Assembly: GCA_036563805.1 (NCBI GenBank)
Contig: DATCLS010000023.1
Span: forward strand, 1 to 12,871
Length of the DNA stretch: 12,871 nucleotides
Source: DATCLS01 sp036563805
GTDB taxonomy: Bacteria > Actinomycetota > Acidimicrobiia > Acidimicrobiales > VFJN01
Reading direction: 5' to 3'
Below are positions 6,370 to 12,871 of the stretch, in pieces. The position numbers were made by a program, and so were the translations under genes. How positions within the stretch are numbered: the stretch's first letter is position 1; each line of letters opens with the position of its first letter. Under the pieces are notes generated by a model that worked only from the letters and a program-made list of their open reading frames with translations, did not search any database and was not told the DNA's origin.

Positions 6370-9300
6370 GTGCTCCAGGTCGCGCAACGCACCCTCTTCG
6401 ACGACCGCCCGGTCGAGGCGGTCCGGGCCGGCGGGCTCGACGGTTTCCACCCGGCCGTCGCCACCTGGTTCGCGCGCCGGTTCCCCGAGGGTCCGACCGA
6501 GCCCCAGGTGCGGGGCTGGCCGCACATCCGCGCCGGCCGCGACACGCTGATCGCCGCCCCCACCGGCTCGGGCAAGACGTTGGCGGGCTTCCTCGTGGCC
6601 ATCGACGGCCTGTACCGGGCGCACGAGCGGGGCGAGCCGGTGTCGGACGTCAGCCGGGTGGTGTACGTGTCGCCGCTCAAGGCGCTGGCCGTCGACGTGG
6701 CCGAGAACCTCGAGCGCCCGCTCGACGAGATCGCCGAGGTCGCCCGCGAGCTGGGCTACGAGCCGCCCGACATCCGGGTGGCGGTGCGCACGGGCGACAC
6801 GACGGCCTCGCAGCGGGCGTCGATGCTCCGCCGGCCGCCGAGCTTCGTCGTCACCACGCCCGAGTCGCTGTACCTGCTGGTCACGAGCGAGCGGGGGCGC
6901 GAGGCCCTGCGCACGGTCGAGACCGTGGTCGTCGACGAGATCCACGCGGTGGCCCGCGACAAGCGGGGGTCGCACCTGGCGTTGACGCTGGAGCGGCTCG
7001 AGGCGCTGTGCGACCGGCGCCCGGCCCGCATCGGGCTGTCGGCCACGCAGCGCCCCATCGAAACCGTCGGCCGGCTCCTGGTCGGCGACCGCCCGCTCCC
7101 CGCCATCGTCGACGCCGGCCACCAGCGCGACCTCGACCTCGCGCTCGAGCTGCCCGAGGGCGAGCTCGAGGCGGTGGCGTCGGCCGAGCAGATGTCCGAC
7201 GTGCTCGACCGGGTGGCGGCCCTGGTCACCGAGCACCGCACGACCCTGGTGTTCGTCAACACCCGGCGGCTGGCCGAGCGGCTGGCCCACCAGCTCGGCG
7301 AGCGGCTGGGCGACGACGTCGTGGCCGCCCACCACGGCAGCCTGTCCCGCGAGCGGCGGCAGCGGGTCGAGACCCGGCTCCGGGCCGGCGACCTGCGGGC
7401 CCTGGTGGCGACGGCGTCGCTCGAGCTGGGCATCGACATCGGCCCGGTCGAGCTGGTGTGCCAGATCGGCTCGCCCCGCAGCATCGCCACGTTCCTGCAG
7501 CGGGTCGGGCGGTCCAACCACAGCCGGGCCGGCACGCCCAAGGGCCGGCTCTACCCGCTGACCCGTGACGAGCTGGTCGAGTCGGCGGCGCTGCTGGCCG
7601 CGGTGCGGGCCGGGCGGCTCGACGCCATCGTGCCCGCCCGCCTGCCGCTCGACATCCTCGCCCAGCAGATCGTGGCCGAGGTCTCGGCGCGCGAGTGGCG
7701 GGTCGACGACCTGTTCGACCTGGTGCGCCGGGCCGGCCCCTACATGGAGCTGACCCGGGCCCAGTTCGACGAGGTGGTCGACCTGGTGGCCGACGGCATC
7801 GAGACGGGCCGGGGCCGGCGGGGTGCCTACCTCCACTACGACCGGGTCAACGGCGAGCTGCGGGCCCGGGCCGGTGCCCGGCTGGCCGCCGCCACCTCGG
7901 GCGGGGCCATCCCCGAGACAGGCGACTACCGGGTCCTGGCCGAGCCCGACGACACGTTCGTCGGCACGGTCAACGAAGACTGGGCGGTCGAGTCGATGGC
8001 CGGCGACATCTTCCTGCTGGGCACGCACTCGTGGCAGATCCGCAAGGTCGAGCCGGGCGTGGTGCGGGTGCGTGACGCCGGTGACACGCCGCCCACCGTC
8101 CCGTTCTGGCTGGGCGAGGCCCCGGCCCGTACGGCCGAGCTGTCACACGAGGTGTCCGAGCTGCGCCGGCGGGTCGACGAGCTCCTGGCCGCCGGCGACC
8201 CCGACGCCGCCCGGCGGTGGCTCGTCGAGACCTGCGGCGTCGACTCGGCCGCCGCCACGATGATCGTCGACTACCTGGCGGTCGGGCGCGGCGTGCTCGG
8301 GGTCGTGCCCACGCAGGAGAACCTGGTGCTCGAGCGGTTCTTCGACGACACCGGGGGCATGCAGCTGGTCGTCCACTCGCCCTACGGCGCCCGGGTCAAC
8401 CGGGCGCTGGGCCTGGCGCTGCGCAAGAAGTTCTGCCGCACGTTCAACTTCGAGCTGCAGGCCGCGGCCAGCGACGACGCCGTCGTGCTGTCGCTCGGAC
8501 CGCACCACAGCTTCCCGCTCGACGAGGTGCCGCGGTACGTGTCGAGCCGCACGGTCGACGACACGCTCGAGCACGCCATCCTCGACTCGCCGATGTTCCA
8601 GGCCCGGTGGCGGTGGAACCTCAACCGGTCGCTCATGGTGCTGCGGTACCGGGGCGGGCGGCGCAACCCGCCGCCGATCCAGCGGATGGAGTCCGACGAC
8701 CTGCTGGCCGCGGTGTTCCCCCAGGCCGCCGCCTGCCAGGAGAACGTGACCGGCCCGATCGACATCCCCGACCACGTGCTCGTGCGCCAGACCGTCGACG
8801 ACACGCTGCACGAGGCGCTCGATGTCGACGGCGTGCGCGAGCTGTGGCGGCGCATCGAGAGCGGCGAGGTGACCGTGCACTGCCGCGACACCACCGAGCC
8901 CTCGGTGCTGGCGCACGAGATCCTGACGGCCCGGCCCTACGCGTTCCTCGACGACGAGGAGGCCCAGAACCGCCGCACCAACGCCGTCACGCTGCGCCGA
9001 GGGCTGTCGGTCGACCTGGCGTCGATCGGCGCGCTCGACCCGGCCGCCATCGAGCAGGTCGAGGCCGAGGTCGAGCCGGCGCCGGCCACCCCCGACGACC
9101 TGCACGACCTGCTCTCGTCGCTGGTGGTGGCGCGACCCTGCGACGCCTGGCGTCCGCTGTGGGACGAGCTCGTGAGCCGGAACCGGGGGCAGGTGCTCGC
9201 CGCCGGTGACGGCGGTGGCGGCAGTGGCGCGGGCGGCGAGCTGTGGTGCACCACCGAGGGCCTCGCCGACGCCCGGGCCGCGCTCGACGGCGACGAGCGG

Positions 9301-10728
9301 GCGGTGGCCCGGGCGCTGCGCGGCCACCTCGAGATCGCCGGCATCACCACGGCCGAGGGCCTGGCCCGGGCCACGACGCTGCCGGTCACCCGCGTCGAGG
9401 TCGGGCTCGCCGTCCTCCAGAACGAGGGCTTCGCCATGCAAGGCCGCTACACGCCCGACGCCGCCGGCACCGAGTGGGTGGCGCGGCGGCTGCTGGCCCG
9501 CATGCACGCCTACTCGCGGCGGTCGCGCCGCCAGTCGGTCCAGCCGGCCACGGCGCAGGACTTCATGCGGTTCCTGCTGCGCTGGCAGCACGTGGCCCCC
9601 GGGACGCAGGTGGCCGGCGAGTCCGGGCTGCTCGCCGTGCTCGAGCAGCTGCAGGGGTTCGAGGCCGCCTCGGTGGCGTGGGAGCCCGAGCTGCTGGCCC
9701 GCCGGCTGCGCCACTACGAGCCGGCCTGGCTCGACCGGCTGTGCCACGCCGGCGAGGTGGCGTGGCTGCGCCTGGCGCCCCCACCCCGCGACGAGTCGCA
9801 GCAGGCGGCGCCGCCCGCCGCGCCGTCCAAGGCGACCCCGATCGCGGTCGTGCTCCGGGCCGACCTGCCCTGGCTGCTGGCCGCGGCCCGCGCCACCGGG
9901 CGGGGCCCGACGGCCGCGCCCGAGGTGGGGCCGACGGCCGAGGTGGTCGAGGTCCTGCGCGAGCGGGGGGCGTGCTTCGCCACCGAGCTGGCGTCGGCCA
10001 CGGGCCGCCTGCCCGACGACGTCGAGCGCGGCCTGTGGGACGGGGTCGCCCGCGGGCTCGTGATGTCCGACGGCTTCGGGGCCATCCGGGCCCGGGTCGC
10101 GGGGTCCCGCTCGGCGGGCCGCGACCGGGGCTTCCGGGGTGGCGGCGCACGGGGTGGCGGTGCGGCGCGGCTGCGGGCCCTGGGGTCCGGGTCGCCCGGT
10201 GTCGGGGGCCGGGCCGCCGGCCGGCCCGCCCGCATCTCCCGGCTGGGCCGTACCGCCCGGCCGACGGCGGCGTCCGCCGGGCGGTGGTCGCTGGTGCCGC
10301 CGGCGCCCGACGTCGAGAGCGGCGAGCTCGACGGCGACGAGCTGGCCGAGGTCGTGGCCGAGCAGCTCCTCAACCGGTGGGGCGTGGTGTTCCGCGACCT
10401 GGCCGTGCGCGACTCGCTGCGGCTGCCTTGGCGCGAGGTGCAATGGGCGCTGCGCCGGCTCGAGGACCGGGGCCTGGTGCGGGGAGGCCGGTTCGTGTCC
10501 GGCTTCAGCGGCGAGCAGTACGCCCTGCCCGAGGCCGCCGAGCAGCTGGCCCACACCCGCAAGCTGCCCCGCACCGGCGAGCGGGTCACGATCAACGCCA
10601 CCGACCCGCTCAACCTGGTCGGCGTCATCGTCCCCGGCGACACCGTCCCCGCCGTGCGCACCAACCACGTCACCTATGTCGACGGCCTCCCCGTGACCGA
10701 CGCCGCCGCGGTCCGCGACGTCGTCTGA
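6370..10728 (+). CDS. lhr: Lhr-type superfamily 2 ATP-dependent DNA helicase
   Basis: This ~1452-residue helicase has the length of actinobacterial full-size Lhr. Family members are DNA-dependent ATPases that translocate 3'-5' and unwind RNA:DNA or DNA duplexes during repair. Motifs seen in order: Q-like region FHPAVATWF; Walker A APTGSGKT (K69); DEIH box (189-192) in VVVDEIHAVARDKRG; SAT (224-226); VFVNTRRLAERL; AAHHGSLSRERR (about 319); ATASLELGIDIG; and motif VI QRVGRSNH (377-384). The Lhr winged-helix and beta-barrel core follows to about residue 850, then the long Lhr C-terminal domain ending in TDPLNLVGVIVPGD. A Gly/Arg-rich linker lies at about 1241-1298. The start is uncertain: GTG 6370 is preferred, ATG 6340 and GTG 6310 are alternatives. 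It is divergent from the membrane-protein gene. In mycobacteria lhr is followed by nei2; no such gene is present here. Confidence 0.95.
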   Translation: MLQVAQRTLFDDRPVEAVRAGGLDGFHPAVATWFARRFPEGPTEPQVRGWPHIRAGRDTLIAAPTGSGKTLAGFLVAIDGLYRAHERGEPVSDVSRVVYVSPLKALAVDVAENLERPLDEIAEVARELGYEPPDIRVAVRTGDTTASQRASMLRRPPSFVVTTPESLYLLVTSERGREALRTVETVVVDEIHAVARDKRGSHLALTLERLEALCDRRPARIGLSATQRPIETVGRLLVGDRPLPAIVDAGHQRDLDLALELPEGELEAVASAEQMSDVLDRVAALVTEHRTTLVFVNTRRLAERLAHQLGERLGDDVVAAHHGSLSRERRQRVETRLRAGDLRALVATASLELGIDIGPVELVCQIGSPRSIATFLQRVGRSNHSRAGTPKGRLYPLTRDELVESAALLAAVRAGRLDAIVPARLPLDILAQQIVAEVSAREWRVDDLFDLVRRAGPYMELTRAQFDEVVDLVADGIETGRGRRGAYLHYDRVNGELRARAGARLAAATSGGAIPETGDYRVLAEPDDTFVGTVNEDWAVESMAGDIFLLGTHSWQIRKVEPGVVRVRDAGDTPPTVPFWLGEAPARTAELSHEVSELRRRVDELLAAGDPDAARRWLVETCGVDSAAATMIVDYLAVGRGVLGVVPTQENLVLERFFDDTGGMQLVVHSPYGARVNRALGLALRKKFCRTFNFELQAAASDDAVVLSLGPHHSFPLDEVPRYVSSRTVDDTLEHAILDSPMFQARWRWNLNRSLMVLRYRGGRRNPPPIQRMESDDLLAAVFPQAAACQENVTGPIDIPDHVLVRQTVDDTLHEALDVDGVRELWRRIESGEVTVHCRDTTEPSVLAHEILTARPYAFLDDEEAQNRRTNAVTLRRGLSVDLASIGALDPAAIEQVEAEVEPAPATPDDLHDLLSSLVVARPCDAWRPLWDELVSRNRGQVLAAGDGGGGSGAGGELWCTTEGLADARAALDGDERAVARALRGHLEIAGITTAEGLARATTLPVTRVEVGLAVLQNEGFAMQGRYTPDAAGTEWVARRLLARMHAYSRRSRRQSVQPATAQDFMRFLLRWQHVAPGTQVAGESGLLAVLEQLQGFEAASVAWEPELLARRLRHYEPAWLDRLCHAGEVAWLRLAPPPRDESQQAAPPAAPSKATPIAVVLRADLPWLLAAARATGRGPTAAPEVGPTAEVVEVLRERGACFATELASATGRLPDDVERGLWDGVARGLVMSDGFGAIRARVAGSRSAGRDRGFRGGGARGGGAARLRALGSGSPGVGGRAAGRPARISRLGRTARPTAASAGRWSLVPPAPDVESGELDGDELAEVVAEQLLNRWGVVFRDLAVRDSLRLPWREVQWALRRLEDRGLVRGGRFVSGFSGEQYALPEAAEQLAHTRKLPRTGERVTINATDPLNLVGVIVPGDTVPAVRTNHVTYVDGLPVTDAAAVRDVV

Positions 10729-10789
10729 GGCGTCCTCCGCCCCGCCGCAGCCGGCTCCTTCCGTCCGCCCCTCGGCGAGGCCCACGCCC

Positions 10790-10820
10790 GGCGTTCTGCT
10801 ACGTCGCCCCCAGCGGTGGT
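10790..10820 (+). repeat. 31-bp direct repeat, copy 1
   Basis: This copy begins GGCGTTCTGCTA and ends CAGCGGTGGT. It is identical over 31 bases to 10969-10999, 179 bp downstream. After it the two copies stay similar (TCGCTCGG here, CGCTCGG in copy 2), offset by one inserted T. Confidence 0.85.
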
Positions 10821-10968
10821 TCGCTCGGTTGTGTCTCACACGCCGGTGTTTGTCGGTCGTGTCGTGTGCGTTGTCGTTCCGTTGGGTCGCGCCTGCGGTG
10901 GCGGCTCGCAGTGGTGGTGGTTCGGTTCGTGCCGGGCGTCGGTGCGTGTCGGTCGTGTCGCCTGCGTG

Positions 10969-10999
10969 GGCGTTCTGCTACGTCGCCCCCAGCGGTGGT
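10969..10999 (+). repeat. 31-bp direct repeat, copy 2
   Basis: This is the second exact copy of the repeat at 10790-10820. It runs directly into the GGTGGTCGCTCGG repeat cluster, so the 31-mer seems to be the left part of a longer unit whose right part is amplified downstream. Confidence 0.85.
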
Positions 11000-11094
11000 C
11001 GCTCGGCGGGGTGGCACGGCGCTCGTGGTGGGCGCGGCGGTGGTCGCTCGGTTGGGTGGCACGGCGCTGGTAGTTCGCGGCGGTGGTCGCTCGG
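10992..11094 (+). repeat. Degenerate tandem repeat with core GGTGGTCGCTCGG
   Basis: The 13-base core occurs exactly at 10994, 11039 and 11082, a spacing of 45 and 43 bases. The first two units also share GGGTGGCACGGCGCT after the core. A one-base variant lies at 10815, and looser variants lie near 11225 (GTGGTGGCCGCTCGG) and 11311 (GGTGGCGCTCGG). Copies all point the same way. The spacers are not unique and the units are not palindromic, so this is not a CRISPR array. Confidence 0.75.
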
Positions 11095-11377
11095 CACCGG
11101 GGGCTCCAGCGGGGTGCTCGGCGGCGGCGCTCGGCGTCGTCCCGCAACGCCCGTGGCCGTCGCCTGTGTCGGCTCGGCGGCGCCCCGGCGATGGTCGCCA
11201 GCGGCGCTTGATGGCGTCGCTCCAGTGGTGGCCGCTCGGCTTCGCCCGACCGTCGCTGGCTTGGCGGTGGTGCTCGTGCGGCGTCGGTCGGCGCCGGGCG
11301 CTCAGCAGGGGGTGGCGCTCGGCCGCAGGTGCGCCCGAGGCTGGCCGTTCGGGTCGGGCGTCGACGTGTCGGCCCGG

Positions 11378-12835
11378 TCAGCGCCGGTGGTCGGTGACCA
11401 GGTCGACGGGGGTGGCGCCCTCCCATTCGCCGCCGAACGACCAGTCGGGCTGCTTTGTGCGCCGGTGCTCGTCCAGCGTGACCTCGCCGTCCGCCAGCTC
11501 CCGGATCTCCGCCACGAACAGCGGCGAGACCGGCCGGCTGTCGGGCGCCAGGCGGGCCGCCAGCTCGTCGCCGTGGTGGCGCACGATGTGCCCGACCACC
11601 ACCTGCTGCTGGCTGGCCAGGTTGCACCGGGCGCCGTCGGCCACCGAGTTGAGCAGGGCGACGACGTGGTCGAGGTCGTCGACGCCGGCCTTCGTCCGGC
11701 ACAGCCGCTCCAGCGCTTCGGCCAGCCTGAGGCCGTCGAGCTTGCACGGGGTGCACTGGCCGCACGACTCGACGGCCAGGAACCGGGCGACGCCGGCCGC
11801 CACGGCCACCATGTCCTGCCCGGCGGGCAGCACGATGAGGCTGGCGGTGCCGAGGCCGCTGCCGGCCGCCGCCATGTCCTCGTAGGTCAGCGGCGTGTCC
11901 AACAGGTCGGCGGGCAGCGGGGCCGCCGACACGCCGTTGAGCACGGCCTTGACGCCACGGGGGGTCAGCCCGCCGGCCACGGCCTCGATCGCCTCGCGGA
12001 CAGTCGTGCCCAGGGCGATCTCGCCCACGCCCGGCCGGCGGACCGCGCCGGTGACCGTGCACACGATCGTGCCCGGCGAGTCGGCCGACCCCAGCGACCG
12101 GAACCAGTCGGCGCCCCGGGCCAGGATCGCCGGCACGTTGGCCAGCGTCTCGACGTTGTCGACCAGCGCCGGCGGCGCCCCCGTGTCGCCGCCGGGGCCG
12201 GCCATCTCGACGTGCCCGGCCAGGCCGCTGCCGCTGTCGACGTCGTCGTCGTGCTCGACGACCTCGATCACGCCCCGGCGGTAGGGCGGGGCGATGCGGG
12301 GGAAGGGTGAGCGGCCGTCGACAACCTCGAGCAGCCCGGTCTCCTCGCCGAACAGGTACTCGTCGGGACCGCCAATCACGTCCATCGTGAGGTCGCCGGC
12401 CAGCCCGGCGGCGCACACCTCGTCGACTGCGGACCGCAGCCGCTCGAGGGTCGCGGTGTCCACCGCCTTCGCCGCCACGACCACGCTGTCGGCGCCGACC
12501 GCCGCGGCGGCGATCAGCGCGCCCTCGACCACCGCGTACGGGTTGGTCCGGATGATCGCCCGGTCCTTGAACGTGCCCGGCTCGCCCTCGGCCGCGTTGA
12601 CCACGACCGTCGACGGCAGCACGGGAGACCGGTAACCGGCGACCGTCCGCCACTTCGTGCCGGTCGGGAACCCGGCGCCGCCCCGCCCCCGCAGCCCCGA
12701 CGCTTCGACCTCGGCGATCACCACGTCGGGATCGAGCCGCCGGGCGGCGTCGAGCCCCTGCCCGCCGCCGGCGTCCAGGTACTGACGCAGGCTCTCGTAC
12801 GGCTCGGCGGGCAGGACGCGTTCGACCGGATTCAT
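11378..12835 (-). CDS. NuoF-family flavo-iron-sulfur oxidoreductase subunit (SLBB and 4Fe-4S domains)
   Basis: This 485-residue protein has the NuoF/Nqo1 fold in order: FMN-binding GRGGAGFPTGTKW (50-62), NAAEGEPGTFKDR (80-92), YLFGEETGLLEVVDG (160-174), VDNVETLANVP (225-235), an SLBB domain (about 255-340), and the iron-sulfur domain SCGQCTPCK with C358, C361 and C364 plus C404. That Cys spacing matches the N3 cluster ligands of complex I. NuoF oxidises NADH through FMN to N3. Here several NADH-contacting positions differ from standard NuoF, and about 25 extra acidic residues sit near 186-215. The next downstream gene is not nuoG, so it is either outside a nuo operon or last in another one, such as a hydrogenase, formate dehydrogenase or ferredoxin-linked unit; upstream neighbours lie beyond the window. 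The ATG at 12835 has a weak GGGTAGG upstream. The family is sure, the role is not. Confidence 0.9.
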   Translation of the reverse strand: MNPVERVLPAEPYESLRQYLDAGGGQGLDAARRLDPDVVIAEVEASGLRGRGGAGFPTGTKWRTVAGYRSPVLPSTVVVNAAEGEPGTFKDRAIIRTNPYAVVEGALIAAAAVGADSVVVAAKAVDTATLERLRSAVDEVCAAGLAGDLTMDVIGGPDEYLFGEETGLLEVVDGRSPFPRIAPPYRRGVIEVVEHDDDVDSGSGLAGHVEMAGPGGDTGAPPALVDNVETLANVPAILARGADWFRSLGSADSPGTIVCTVTGAVRRPGVGEIALGTTVREAIEAVAGGLTPRGVKAVLNGVSAAPLPADLLDTPLTYEDMAAAGSGLGTASLIVLPAGQDMVAVAAGVARFLAVESCGQCTPCKLDGLRLAEALERLCRTKAGVDDLDHVVALLNSVADGARCNLASQQQVVVGHIVRHHGDELAARLAPDSRPVSPLFVAEIRELADGEVTLDEHRRTKQPDWSFGGEWEGATPVDLVTDHRR

Positions 12836-12871
12836 GCCCCGGGCCTACCCGCCCCACGCCCCCGCCAGCCC

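Larger units (their letters stand above)
10729..11377. other. Gene-free, G/T-skewed, repeat-dense intergenic region
   Basis: About 650 bp separate the convergent stops of lhr and the NuoF-like gene. The + strand is strongly depleted in A: by hand count 10861-11100 holds 7 A against 56 T, and G also exceeds C. Open frames here translate to Arg/Trp/Val-rich or His/Thr/Arg-rich low-complexity sequence with no domain, and the longest runs far into the NuoF-like gene antisense, so none is called. The stretch holds a 31-bp direct repeat, a 14-bp direct repeat (TGTCGGTCGTGTCG at 10851 and 10947) and several copies of GGTGGTCGCTCGG. I see no tRNA, clear terminator, mobile-element end or nei remnant. 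Its role is unknown; it may be a decayed repeat cluster or encode an untranslated RNA. Confidence 0.7.

Noticed and set aside
4181..6550. 789-residue open frame on the + strand opposite the membrane protein
   Set aside because: It is Arg/Gly/Pro/His-rich with no helices or motifs, and it overlaps the terminator hairpin and the start of lhr.
10770..10780. CCTCGgCGAGG palindrome after lhr as a terminator
   Set aside because: Its arms are five bases around a single base, too short to form a stable terminator hairpin.
8143..10839. 898-residue open frame on the - strand opposite lhr, and 561-residue frame at 6343-8028
   Set aside because: Both are antisense to conserved Lhr domains and have low-complexity composition. 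Such frames are expected by chance in DNA this GC-rich.
10816..11073. 85-residue Trp/Val/Arg-rich frame in the repeat block
   Set aside because: Its sequence simply mirrors the G/T-rich repeats. It has no ribosome site or recognisable fold, and its periodicity follows the DNA repeats.
11187..11208. Two small adjacent hairpins (GGCGA-TGG-TCGCC and AGCG-G-CGCT)
   Set aside because: Stems of four to five pairs arise easily by chance in such GC-rich DNA, and no RNA family is recognisable.
10790..11322. Repeat block considered as a CRISPR array
   Set aside because: Units are irregular in spacing, spacers are themselves repetitive, and no cas genes are near.
10829..12310. 493-residue + strand frame spanning the repeat block and the NuoF-like gene
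   Set aside because: Most of it is antisense to a conserved NuoF-family protein, and the remainder is translated repeat sequence.

Overview
The window is very GC-rich DNA whose genes use almost only G or C at the third codon position. It starts GTG about as often as ATG and carries an actinobacterial-type Lhr helicase and an MMPL transporter. It looks chromosomal, from a high-GC Actinomycetota, perhaps the Acidimicrobiia (inference; no rRNA or other marker gene is present). No tRNA, rRNA, CRISPR, transposase, integrase or phage gene was seen.

Layout from left to right. (1) 1-1716, + strand: the end of an Mrp (Mnh) multisubunit cation/proton antiporter operon, with mrpD (truncated by the window edge), mrpE, mrpF and mrpG in tightly overlapping frames. 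(2) 1817-4147, +: an MMPL/RND-family transporter with its own strong ribosome binding site. (3) 4192-4233: a perfect 17-bp GC hairpin between convergent genes. (4) 4253-6283, -: a large polytopic membrane protein of GT-C/YfhO-like appearance. (5) 6284-6369: a short divergent intergenic region holding an 8-bp inverted repeat. (6) 6370-10728, +: a full-length Lhr-type DNA helicase. (7) 10729-11377: about 650 bp with no convincing gene, strongly skewed to G and T on the + strand and dense in repeats. (8) 11378-12835, -: a NuoF-family flavo-iron-sulfur protein that is not followed by nuoG and differs from textbook NuoF at several NADH-pocket positions.

The Mrp genes form one functional unit exchanging Na+ (or another monovalent cation) for protons at the membrane. 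The MMPL transporter, the membrane protein, Lhr (DNA repair) and the NuoF-like protein (redox) have no evident common pathway, so the window reads as ordinary housekeeping chromosome. The least explained parts are the G/T-skewed repeat region between lhr and the NuoF-like gene, and the altered NADH site of that NuoF-like protein. I see no clear evidence of a new multi-gene system.
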